Assembly: GCF_001894805.1 (NCBI RefSeq)
Contig: NZ_BCWX01000001.1
Span: 372,001-436,000, forward strand
DNA: 64,000 nucleotides
DNA from: Rhodococcus globerulus NBRC 14531
GTDB taxonomy: Bacteria > Actinomycetota > Actinomycetes > Mycobacteriales > Mycobacteriaceae
Direction of reading: 5' to 3'
The stretch's first letter is position 1. Every line of letters begins with the position of its first letter. The notes beneath the pieces are model-generated. The model had not been told where the DNA came from, searched no databases, and saw only the letters and a program-made list of their open reading frames with translations. Both the position numbers and the translations under genes were made by a program. This document shows, piece after piece, positions 34,340 through 42,884 of this stretch.

Positions 34340-35455
34340 TCATCTACTCCCAAGCACGTCGTCAACCACTCTCATCATGTTCTCTCCAAAGGCCTTCCGT
34401 GAGAAGCCTTCGGCCCATGCGCGAATTACCTTTGCGTCGAAATCATTTGGATCGAATGCCTCCATTGCTTCTGCGAGACCGCTGACCACCTTTGCATCGT
34501 CGCCAGGGGACACGAGAACACCGGACTTGCCTGGGATAACTGTGTCGAGCGCGCCGCCTTCGCCCAAAGCGATCACGGGGGTTCCGGTGGCCATCGCCTC
34601 GACCGGGACGATGCCGAAGTCCTCGACACCGGGCATCAGCAGGGCTCGGGCCCGCCGGTAAAGATCCAGCAGTTGATCGTGGGGGACTCGCCCGACAAAG
34701 ACGGTGTCCTCGGCTGCCAACTCCTTGCAGACGTCCATCCATCGGCCATCGCCCACAACGACGAGTTTCTTGCCCGCCTGCCGTGCGGCTCTAATTGCAA
34801 GGTCTGGCCGTTTGTAAGGCACCAAGCGGCCGGCAAGAAGGAAGAAATCTTCCCGTTCGATCGAGAAATCAGGGGTGAATCCATGGGTGTCCACGGGTGG
34901 GTGCACCACCACTGCTTCTCTGCCCCACCAGCGTTGAATCCTGTCGGCAACCTCGGTCGAGTTCGCGACTACCTGGTCGAGCCGACTCACAGCTTTCAGC
35001 TCTCCCCGTCGCGCTACTCGCGCAAGTGCTGCGAGCACGGCTGCGCCAGCCGCGCCACCCGACTCCTGCGCGCGAAAGGCGGGATCCCAGGCCCAGCGCG
35101 CCGGGCTGTGAACATATGCGATCACGGGCGCATCGGTGGCGAAGGCTGCTTGTGTGGCGAATGCGTGATGGCTCACCACCACCGCATCGACCTCTCCCAG
35201 CTTCATGCCGCGAAAAGCGCTGGGCAGCAGCGGCATCAGCGGTGCGTACGAAGACCTTCCCAGCATCCGGTAGGCACCGTCGACCCATGTCGTGACAGGA
35301 GGGGACGAAAGTCCTGCAGGTATGCCTGCAGGCCGGGCAAGGGGCACGTGGACGGCGGCGTGCGGCCAGGTCAAGGACAGTTGCTCGACCACATGTTCGG
35401 AACCCGCGATCTCAGTGAATCGCTCGTGCACTATCGCTAATTTGGGTTCGTTCAT
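34340..35455 (-). CDS. Glycosyltransferase, GT4 family (exopolysaccharide locus)
   Basis: 371 residues. GT-B fold of family GT4: N-terminal LAIVHERFTEIAGSEHVVEQ, the central VIAYVHSPARWAWDP, LAGRLVPYKRPDLAIRAA, LVVVGDGRWMD and the E-x7-E motif region VEDFGIVPVEAMATGTPVIA. It transfers a sugar from a nucleotide donor to a lipid-linked acceptor in the cytoplasm. It starts the polysaccharide locus, divergent from a second GT4 gene. Its last 104 residues have a truncated relative at 13050-13351. Confidence 0.92.
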   Translation of the reverse strand: MNEPKLAIVHERFTEIAGSEHVVEQLSLTWPHAAVHVPLARPAGIPAGLSSPPVTTWVDGAYRMLGRSSYAPLMPLLPSAFRGMKLGEVDAVVVSHHAFATQAAFATDAPVIAYVHSPARWAWDPAFRAQESGGAAGAAVLAALARVARRGELKAVSRLDQVVANSTEVADRIQRWWGREAVVVHPPVDTHGFTPDFSIEREDFFLLAGRLVPYKRPDLAIRAARQAGKKLVVVGDGRWMDVCKELAAEDTVFVGRVPHDQLLDLYRRARALLMPGVEDFGIVPVEAMATGTPVIALGEGGALDTVIPGKSGVLVSPGDDAKVVSGLAEAMEAFDPNDFDAKVIRAWAEGFSRKAFGENMMRVVDDVLGSR

Positions 35456-35705
35456 GTTTGCTTCGAGACTCCCGCAACGTGTGACAGTTATTTGGTGTGT
35501 GCCCTTTTATCTGACGATCCGGCTGATCGAGCTTTGTTGATACCCAGCCGAAGTCGCCATTTGCTGCCGTGAATGCACCTGAAACTACCGGTGATCCGAC
35601 AAGATCAGTTCCTTCGTGCCGAAGGTACCATTTCATATGCAAAGTCGGACATTTGACAGGGCATCATTATCTCCATCAAATTGACGGACCTGCAACAATT
35701 CACTT

Positions 35706-36872
35706 ATGGATACTCCCCGTGCCGGTCAGGCGAGCCGAGATGGCGAGTCGGTTGATCTGTTGTTCGATGCCCGACATATTCGTCAGAGTGGTATCGGCAC
35801 CTACATCAGGACCCAAATTCCTGTGCTCGAGCAAGTGCTGAAAGAACGTGGATTCCGGCTGGCCATCCTCGCCGACCGAAATGCGGCACCTGACACCAGC
35901 GAAGAAACTCGTGTGGTTTTTGCGGATCCCGCCGAGGCCCGAATGTATTCAATGGGTGAACAACGTGTGTGGCGTCGCGCATTGTCGGCAACCCGTCCGC
36001 AGGCACTGTGGGTTCCGCACTACCCCTTTCCTTTTGCACTAACGTCTCCTCGTAATCGGGACGTTCGATACTTCTCCACGGTGCATGACACCCTCCATAT
36101 CGAAGACAAAAAGCTGAGCGACCAGAATCGCGCAAAGAACGCGTACGCGTGGACGATGCTGAAACTCAGCGCACGACGGGCCGCAACGATTTTCACCCCG
36201 TCCCAGGCCACCGCCCGTTCAATGGCTGCAATCGCACCCTCATCCGAGGTGCTGGTGACGCCGATCCCAGTAGACGACGTGTGGTTCTCTGAAGCTGACT
36301 CGGCGTCGTCGCCAATTGAACGCCCCTACATTTTGTATGTCGGCAATATCAAGCGGCACAAGAACTTGCCGGTACTTCTGGACGCATTTGCGACGATCTC
36401 GGATTCCATCCCACACACACTGGTGATAGCTGGTGGCGATGAGTCACTCAGGACACTCGACGACCGAATCAACCAGCTTGTGGCAGGCCTGGGTGAACGT
36501 GTGCAGTTAACGGGCAGACTTCCGTTCGACAGTCTGCGTGCTCTGGTGGCTCAGGCGGACTTATTAGTTATGCCTTCACTTTTCGAAGGTGCCGGTCTTC
36601 CGCCGCTGGAGGCAATGGCGTCCGGTACCGCGGTTCTGGCGTCCGACATCGCGGTGTTGAGGGAAACGTGCGGCGACGGAGCAGAGTATTTTGATCCGCA
36701 CGATTCCGAAGCCTTGGCCGAACTCGTGAAGAAGTACTGTGACAACGAAGACGCCAGGGCGTCGTTGAGTCATCGCGGAGAGTTGCATGTCAAGCGGCGC
36801 CAGTCCGAGATCGTGTCAACAGCTACTGCCGAGAAGATATGTTCCTTCCTGAGTGAGGTGCCCATTGGCTAA
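35706..36872 (+). CDS. Glycosyltransferase, GT4 family
   Basis: 388 residues. The start region LLFDARHIRQSGIGTYIRTQ is typical of GT4 mannosyl/rhamnosyltransferases. Further motifs are YFSTVHDTLHIEDKK, YILYVGNIKRHKNLPVLLDA, LVIAGGDESLRTL, and PSLFEGAGLPPLEAMASGTA with the E-x7-E pair. It presumably adds one sugar of the repeat unit. The end overlaps the start of the next gene by at least 8 bases, which couples it to the exported beta-helix protein. Confidence 0.92.
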   Translation: MDTPRAGQASRDGESVDLLFDARHIRQSGIGTYIRTQIPVLEQVLKERGFRLAILADRNAAPDTSEETRVVFADPAEARMYSMGEQRVWRRALSATRPQALWVPHYPFPFALTSPRNRDVRYFSTVHDTLHIEDKKLSDQNRAKNAYAWTMLKLSARRAATIFTPSQATARSMAAIAPSSEVLVTPIPVDDVWFSEADSASSPIERPYILYVGNIKRHKNLPVLLDAFATISDSIPHTLVIAGGDESLRTLDDRINQLVAGLGERVQLTGRLPFDSLRALVAQADLLVMPSLFEGAGLPPLEAMASGTAVLASDIAVLRETCGDGAEYFDPHDSEALAELVKKYCDNEDARASLSHRGELHVKRRQSEIVSTATAEKICSFLSEVPIG

Positions 36873-38481
36873 CTGGTCGTCGGCGCTGTCGCGCCGCAAA
36901 TTTCTCGGAATGTTCCCGGCAGCGTTGGTCCTGCCTGCCGCTCTGCCTGAATCCTTCAACGCCGTTCGCCGCGTCGAGGGCGGCGGTGACGTCATCGATG
37001 TTCGCGATTTCGGTGCGGTTGGTGATGGGACACAGGATGACTCGATTGCCATTCGCAATGCCGTCGCCGTACTGAAATCTGGAGACGTCTTACTTTTTCC
37101 GTCCGGCCAGTACCGCTTTGCTCAGCGTCATCCAACAGGCGGTGCGGCGATCTCGATAGTGGGGATCTCCGACGTTTCGATCGACTTCGACACCGGTGCC
37201 GAACTTCTGATGGACAACCTGGACGACAACGGAGCCGGCACGAGCCACGGCATCGTGCTGCGTGGTCCGCTGGAGCGTGTGTCTCTTCACAACGTGGCAG
37301 TGCGGTGGGCAAGCCAGCCGGCGCTGCGGTCGATGGGCGACGGAATCCGGGTCGTGGGATATGCATCGGACACGTCGGCAGTGCCAGATGGATGGACCGG
37401 ACCCGGCAGGCCGGTTAGTTGGGTGACGTTGAGCGACTGCAGAGTCGAGTCGAGCCCGCAGGCAGGTGTGATCATGATGGGCGTTTCCGACATCACTGTT
37501 GACGGACTTCACGTCGAGAACACCATGGCCGACGGACTCCATTTCAACGCGTGCCGACGTGGAACCGTCGAAAGGTATTCAGCAACGAACACTGGTGACG
37601 ACGGTTTGGCACTGGTGACTTACTACTCTCCAGAAGCCCAGTTCGACAACGCTTCCGAGACCTTTTCCTTCCCGGCGTTGACCGAGTGGTCGAACACCGA
37701 CTTCGATGTCACCGACGTCCAAGTGTCGGGCGGTGCGGCAAACGGAGTGCGTTTGGCGGGGGTCAATCGATCAACGGTAGCTGCCGTAGTGGTCGACGGA
37801 GTATCGAACGGAGCAGGTGTCATGGTCGACTCGGCATCGCCGGACTCGGGCGCCGGGTGGCACTATGTGGCATCGCGCGGTGTGCAGCTGGATGGGATCA
37901 CCGTTGAGGACTCTCACACAGGGCTGCACGTACTGGCAAGACCGAACGGGTCGACTGGCGACGCTTTCAGCCGGTTCGACCTAGAGGTAACGGGCGTTGC
38001 CGTTAACAACTGTCTTTACTGGTCGGTTCTCGTGGAATCTATTGCAACCCCGCCTGTTACCGGGATTTCGCTGATCGATTGCACGGTGATCGACACCGAA
38101 ATAGGTCCAGGTACCGGAGCTGTCGGGCTGCAGAGGACCCAAGATGTTTCACTGGGAGCCGTCTCCATCACGACGGCGAAGTCTGCGGTGGCGTTCTCAG
38201 CCGACAACTCGGCACAGTTCACGATAGATCAGCTCAACGTGACTGTGACGGGTCCGCCGCTCGGTTCCGAAGCCGGCGGACCATTCGCCGTGTTCCAGGG
38301 CTCATCCGGGACAGTGGTTGCTGCGGATTTGGTTTGGGAGCAAGCCCCCTCGTCGTGGCTACCTGTTTTGATCTTCAGTGACAGTTGTGTCGGTGGCACG
38401 CCTACGAACCCGGAAGTGAGCGTGGGTACCGTGACAACCACCCCGCCGAAGGGAGAGCCGGTCTTCGTCGCCTGCCGATGA
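36865..38481 (+). CDS. Tat-exported right-handed beta-helix protein (pectate-lyase-3-like)
   Basis: 538 residues from TTG 36865, supported by GAGG seven bases upstream; GTG 36853 adds four residues. The N-terminus holds a twin-arginine motif, SRRKFLGMFPAALVLPAALP. The mature protein opens with VIDVRDFGAVGDGTQDDSIA, the signature of the pectate-lyase-3/GH28-like superfamily, and continues with repeated short beta-strand turns (VTLSDCRVESSPQAGVIMMG, VTDVQVSGGAANGVRLAGVN). Such proteins bind or cleave acidic polysaccharides. In an exopolysaccharide locus it may be a depolymerase, epimerase or lyase acting outside the membrane. Catalytic residues could not be assigned. Confidence 0.82.
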   Translation: MANWSSALSRRKFLGMFPAALVLPAALPESFNAVRRVEGGGDVIDVRDFGAVGDGTQDDSIAIRNAVAVLKSGDVLLFPSGQYRFAQRHPTGGAAISIVGISDVSIDFDTGAELLMDNLDDNGAGTSHGIVLRGPLERVSLHNVAVRWASQPALRSMGDGIRVVGYASDTSAVPDGWTGPGRPVSWVTLSDCRVESSPQAGVIMMGVSDITVDGLHVENTMADGLHFNACRRGTVERYSATNTGDDGLALVTYYSPEAQFDNASETFSFPALTEWSNTDFDVTDVQVSGGAANGVRLAGVNRSTVAAVVVDGVSNGAGVMVDSASPDSGAGWHYVASRGVQLDGITVEDSHTGLHVLARPNGSTGDAFSRFDLEVTGVAVNNCLYWSVLVESIATPPVTGISLIDCTVIDTEIGPGTGAVGLQRTQDVSLGAVSITTAKSAVAFSADNSAQFTIDQLNVTVTGPPLGSEAGGPFAVFQGSSGTVVAADLVWEQAPSSWLPVLIFSDSCVGGTPTNPEVSVGTVTTTPPKGEPVFVACR

Positions 38482-38507
38482 CGAATTCGATGCCGATCGG
38501 TTTTCTG

Positions 38508-39983
38508 TCAGACGTTTGTTTTGACCGGGCGGGACTCGCGTGTGAGCAGCTTTGCCGCTGACAATCGTGCGCCGCGTTTGCGTGCGCTGCGTGCCAGTGG
38601 CCTCGGGGAGTCATTGAGTACAACGCCCCAGACTCGTAATTCGGCCAACGACAAACGTTCGATGACAGCACCCAGTTCGGCGTACCTCGTATGGTCAGAT
38701 CGCGCCACCAGCAGGACACCGTCGGCCCAGCGTCCCAGCACAAGGGCGTCGGATCGGTCAGCCATCGGTGCGGTATCGACGATGACGTAGTTTGCGCGAG
38801 CAGCAAGATCTGCGAGTCCGTTGCGCATCCGAGTGCTCCCGAGTAGTTCGGACTTGCCGGGCGCGGTGCGTCCCGCCGGGATGAACGAAAGCTTCGGATG
38901 CCAACTCGCAGAGATGTATCGGTCGATGTCGTCACCATTGAGTAGGTAATCGATCAACCCGGCTGGTGATGCGTTCTTTTCATGATCAGAACCATGGCGT
39001 CCGGAGCGCACGTTCGCTTCGTCTCTTCCTGCGGCATCGACGAATACGACCTCATTGCCGCTCTCAGCGAGAGCGATTGCGAGGTTCAGCGCGACCGCTG
39101 TCTTGCCGTCGCCGGTGACTGCACTCGAAACGATGATGGTTCGGCATTCGCCCCGACCGGGTTCGTGGTCGGCGATCACGGTGCGGAGACGGCGGAATGC
39201 CTCTGCGGCAGGGCTCTCTCTCGAGAAGTCGACAACACCGGTTTCCAGCGCTTTGTCCGCAGGAATGGCGGCCAGCACCGGCCCGGACAGAAACTTGCCG
39301 AGTGCGGCGACATCCTGAACTTTCCGGCTCATTTGACTGCGCAGATATGCGTAGAGCAACCCCGCCAAAAGCCCGGCGATCACACCGAGTGCGGTATTGC
39401 GCACATACTGCGGTCCGCCCTCAGCGTCGTCGGGCACCGCCGGGCTGATCACCGACAATCGCACTGGGTCCGGAACCACGGTTTCCGACTGATCCGGTGC
39501 CGGTTGTGCAGGTGTGCTCCCGTCCAAAACAGCAACGGCACCGGGAAGTGCTTGCGCTAGAGCATTAGCAAGCTCCGCCGAGGTATCGGCGTCCTCCGCG
39601 CGCACGGTCACCGTCAGGATCGCGCTTCCGACATTGGCACTGGCCGTGGTCATTTCGCGCACGTCAGAGTTCGACATCTCCAATCCGGTGTTTGCCAGAG
39701 CGGTTTCGATGAGGAAATCGGAGCTCAGCAACTTCGTGTACGCCTCAGTACGCTGACGACTTGTACCGTCGGTGTCGCCGAAGTGAGGCGTCTGGTAGAT
39801 CACCGCGGAAGATTCGTAGCTCGGCGACTGCACACTGGTCAAGATCGCTCCCAGGAAGCCCCCGAACAGTGCGCACACAAGCAGGATGATCCATCGATTG
39901 CGAACTGCGCCAACCGCTGAGCGGAGCCATTCGTTGCCAGCATTGCCCGGCCGGTATGTAGTCCCTGCAAACTTGTCAGTCAC
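38508..39983 (-). CDS. Wzz-type chain-length regulator fused to BY-kinase
   Basis: 491 residues. An N-terminal Wzz domain with two membrane helices (RWIILLVCALFGGFLGAILT and TALGVIAGLLAGLLYAYLRS) flanks an extracytoplasmic part. The C-terminal BY-kinase/CapB-like domain has Walker A SSAVTGDGKTAVALNLA, VFVDAAGRDEA in the Walker A' position, and NYVIVDTAPMADRSDALVLG as Walker B. No tyrosine cluster ends the protein (the tail is Arg/Ser/Lys-rich). It would control polymer length. The ATG overlaps the Wzy gene by 8 bases. Confidence 0.88.
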   Translation of the reverse strand: MTDKFAGTTYRPGNAGNEWLRSAVGAVRNRWIILLVCALFGGFLGAILTSVQSPSYESSAVIYQTPHFGDTDGTSRQRTEAYTKLLSSDFLIETALANTGLEMSNSDVREMTTASANVGSAILTVTVRAEDADTSAELANALAQALPGAVAVLDGSTPAQPAPDQSETVVPDPVRLSVISPAVPDDAEGGPQYVRNTALGVIAGLLAGLLYAYLRSQMSRKVQDVAALGKFLSGPVLAAIPADKALETGVVDFSRESPAAEAFRRLRTVIADHEPGRGECRTIIVSSAVTGDGKTAVALNLAIALAESGNEVVFVDAAGRDEANVRSGRHGSDHEKNASPAGLIDYLLNGDDIDRYISASWHPKLSFIPAGRTAPGKSELLGSTRMRNGLADLAARANYVIVDTAPMADRSDALVLGRWADGVLLVARSDHTRYAELGAVIERLSLAELRVWGVVLNDSPRPLARSARKRGARLSAAKLLTRESRPVKTNV

Positions 39984-41337
39984 TTGACTTCACATTTCCT
40001 CTCGAAACCATGTCTTCCAGTTTGGTGGGAGACTGCCCTCGTGCCGCCACGAACACGCAGACGAGCGTCAGGAGGACCAGGAAAACGGTAATTCCTTGCG
40101 TAAGCAGCTGAATCCGCCATACCTCGGCAAAACAGTAGGCGATAACTCCTGCCGATCCGGCGATCACTGGACCGTATGTCAGGAACCGACCGAAAACGTA
40201 ACCGGCCAGCGGGAACAGCAGGAGCGTGTATAGCCACCCCCACGCTCCGAAATCCGTATAGATGTCAGCGAATTCAGAGTTAGTTGTGAAATTCGGTGCA
40301 AACGAGACCGAAAAATCGTAGGAGTCTGCGCCGAGCGACTCCTTTGCTCTGACCTCATGTGCCGGAACCAGAAAGCTGGGCAGCGCCGCCGACACGGAGG
40401 CGACGACACTCCCTGGCTTGTCGAAAGTGCCGCGCATGATCGCATCTGACACGCCCATGGACACCTGAGCCGGCACAGCGAGATAGGCGCCGGACTGATA
40501 GAGATTCATCGCGATCGGGTTCGAGACTCCCGCATCGCGGTAGTAGTTGCCGTTCCGGACGTAGTTGAGCGCCGTGAGCATCAGGAACATGATCGCTACA
40601 GCGGTGATGATGTGCCAAGGCCGCAGAGATTTACGGTCCGCGCCCACGGATTTGCGGGGCACCGCTGTCTGTAAGACGACGTACACCACGACCGCCATCA
40701 GTAGCGAGAGGCGGGACGCGACCATCGAGTTTGCCACCAGGAGAAGAACGGCCCACAGTACGAATCCAGGATGGAGCACCTTTTTTCGCCAGAGGTAAAC
40801 GCTGATGGGTGCCGCTAGGATGGTCGCGTATCGAAGCGTCGCGATTCCGGCCGAGTCGGGTAGTGCCTCCGTGAAGGCGTTCCCGGTCTGGGTGGTCAAG
40901 GCGTCGACAATGGATGTCGCCGCAGTAATTCGGTAGTACGCATACGCCACGCCGATCGTGGACACTGCGAGGATGAGGAAAAAGTAGCGCCGTTCGAAGT
41001 TCGTGCTGGTTGTTCGCTCGACGAACTCCCGTGTCGGCGTTGTGCCCAGTCCCAATCTCCAACCGATCGTTGCGAGCACCACAACCGTGCCGTACCAAAC
41101 CGCAAGCAACGTCACGCCGGCAATGGTGAAAGGGGCGGGTTGGAGGAATCCGCGCAAATTCAGCAGTGAGCCGGCCGGACACTTGCCGGCCGAACACCAA
41201 CCGATCAGGGACGCCCATGCAGTGAAAGATCCCAGGACGGGTAACAGGATTAGGACGGCCGGTGCGAGCCACCATGTCGCTGTACTGCTTTGGGGCGAGT
41301 TATCGCCAGCCGCTTTCGGCGAGAAATCAAAATGCAT
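39976..41337 (-). CDS. O-antigen/exopolysaccharide polymerase (Wzy-like)
   Basis: 453 residues with about 11 hydrophobic helices, for example WWLAPAVLILLPVLGSFTAW, FVLWAVLLLVANSMVASRL and LLTQGITVFLVLLTLVCVFV. A large soluble loop with many Ser/Asp lies around residues 270-350 (GADSYDFSVSFAPNFTTNSE, FADIYTDFGAWGWLYTLLLF). This layout fits oligosaccharide-repeat-unit polymerases that join repeat units on the outer face. Family sequence conservation is low, so the call also rests on context. It is translationally coupled to the Wzz/kinase gene. Confidence 0.8.
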   Translation of the reverse strand: MHFDFSPKAAGDNSPQSSTATWWLAPAVLILLPVLGSFTAWASLIGWCSAGKCPAGSLLNLRGFLQPAPFTIAGVTLLAVWYGTVVVLATIGWRLGLGTTPTREFVERTTSTNFERRYFFLILAVSTIGVAYAYYRITAATSIVDALTTQTGNAFTEALPDSAGIATLRYATILAAPISVYLWRKKVLHPGFVLWAVLLLVANSMVASRLSLLMAVVVYVVLQTAVPRKSVGADRKSLRPWHIITAVAIMFLMLTALNYVRNGNYYRDAGVSNPIAMNLYQSGAYLAVPAQVSMGVSDAIMRGTFDKPGSVVASVSAALPSFLVPAHEVRAKESLGADSYDFSVSFAPNFTTNSEFADIYTDFGAWGWLYTLLLFPLAGYVFGRFLTYGPVIAGSAGVIAYCFAEVWRIQLLTQGITVFLVLLTLVCVFVAARGQSPTKLEDMVSRGNVKSSD

Positions 41338-41645
41338 GTTTGTCTTGGTGCATCATTGCGGAATCATTCTGCGGCAGCGCAGGAATGAAACTTCGATCAG
41401 GGGGAAAGGATCTCGAACCATACATCGCTGAGCTCCCTCCATCTTTAAAGTGGCTCGATCTCAGCGAGCACGGCAGCCAATCCGTGGCATACACTACTAC
41501 AGGTGGAGTGTGCATTACGGGACAGAAGCGCGGATGCGCACTGGCCACTCGGAATTAACTTGATCAAATTGAGTGCCAACGTGATTAACGTTAGGTTGCC
41601 GCGTTACGGAGCAGTTATCGCCATCAATTTCGAAGAATCGATGAT
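41338..41645. promoter_or_regulatory. Divergent intergenic region of wzy- and wzx-like genes
   Basis: About 310 bases between divergent Wzy- and Wzx-like genes. It probably holds promoters of both. The short dyad AACGTGATTAACGTTA at about 41579-41594 is the only notable repeat. No gene seen. Confidence 0.35.
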
Positions 41646-42869
41646 GTGGACCGCGTCTTCCGAGGCCAGAGAGTGACGCGCATTCGATCGGTGCTAGACG
41701 TGAAGCGCGTTGAGCCACTGGTGCAAATCGTCGCGGGCCTGGCACTCAACGCCTTCCCGGCAATTTTCATCGCAGTATTCGCACGCATTGCACCCATCGA
41801 ACAACAAGGCCGCCTTGCCGTTTCGCTGGCGATCGGAACTTACGTGGCGCAGCTGCTGTCGGCATTCGTCGTCGAGTCGCGCCTTGCCACCCCGGAAGCG
41901 GATCACAAGGTATCGATGCCCTGGTGGATAGCGTTGATGAGCTTGGCATCCGGGACCCTCCTCATTGTGAGTCCGGCGGTTCCGCCAACGGCCATCACAC
42001 TGATCGGAGTTCTGGGACTGTCGTCGGGCTTGCTGATGGCCCGGACGATCGGCGTAGTGCGGGGTAGATGGAAGCTGGAATCGGTTGCCGCTTCGATCCT
42101 TATGGCCGGTTGCCTGAGCGCATTGGTCCTTGCCGTGTACGACAACTCCAACTGTGTCAGGGTTCTTGCAGCGGGAGCTCTCCTGGCCATCCTCATCAGA
42201 TGTTGGCCTCTGCCTGCTCGCCGAGATCTGGGCTTCCCGCCTGACCTGACCAAGGCTGCGTGGGTCACCGGCGAAACTGCGACAGTCGGTATGGTCCAGC
42301 CGGCATTGGCATCTTTCATCCTGGCCGTCCTCGGACCGTCAGCTGCTGTTGGATTCCGGGTTGTATCAACCATTTCGGGGATCCTCGAACCGATTCTCGC
42401 CTACGGCCGAGTACGTCAACTCGCCCACGGACACAAAGGCGAGGTAGCCAACGTTGCGATGATCATTGTGGTCGGAACAGTGGCGATCTTCGCTAGTGCC
42501 TATCTGGGTGTGTGGAGCCTGATTTTCGGCCCTGCTTGGAACAGTTCACTGTATGTCGCTCTGGCAGTTGCCTGTGCGTGGAAGTTGTGCATGTTGGTGA
42601 CAACCGTCCCCTTTGCGGCTCTGCGCCGGGCGGGGCGCACAAAAATGGTGTTCTGGCTCAGGGCGGCGAACACTGCTCTTTACGTGGTGCTCGGACTGAC
42701 TTTCTTGTTCAGTTTCCATTCCAGCACTGCAGTATTTCTTTCGTTTGTCATCACCGAGGTGCTCATGTTCGTGCCCTATCACGTGGCAGCCGCGAGGTTA
42801 GCGCCGGAGTACAACTCGGTCTTCCTCAGCGGGAAGCGAGCGAACGGACTCGCGTCCGAGAAGGCATGA
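41646..42869 (+). CDS. Polysaccharide flippase-like membrane protein (Wzx-like)
   Basis: About 407 residues with ten or more hydrophobic helices (LVQIVAGLALNAFPAIFIAV, GVLGLSSGLLMARTIGVVRG, VALAVACAWKLCMLVTTVPF, FVITEVLMFVPYHVAAARLA). The arrangement resembles MATE/PST-type lipid-linked oligosaccharide flippases. It is shorter than most Wzx proteins (about 420-480). The start is unsure: GTG 41646 is the first, GTG 41673 is equally possible, and neither has a clear ribosome site. Its place between the polymerase and priming-transferase genes supports the role. Confidence 0.7.
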   Translation: MDRVFRGQRVTRIRSVLDVKRVEPLVQIVAGLALNAFPAIFIAVFARIAPIEQQGRLAVSLAIGTYVAQLLSAFVVESRLATPEADHKVSMPWWIALMSLASGTLLIVSPAVPPTAITLIGVLGLSSGLLMARTIGVVRGRWKLESVAASILMAGCLSALVLAVYDNSNCVRVLAAGALLAILIRCWPLPARRDLGFPPDLTKAAWVTGETATVGMVQPALASFILAVLGPSAAVGFRVVSTISGILEPILAYGRVRQLAHGHKGEVANVAMIIVVGTVAIFASAYLGVWSLIFGPAWNSSLYVALAVACAWKLCMLVTTVPFAALRRAGRTKMVFWLRAANTALYVVLGLTFLFSFHSSTAVFLSFVITEVLMFVPYHVAAARLAPEYNSVFLSGKRANGLASEKA

Positions 42870-42884
42870 AGACTGCCTCGCCCG

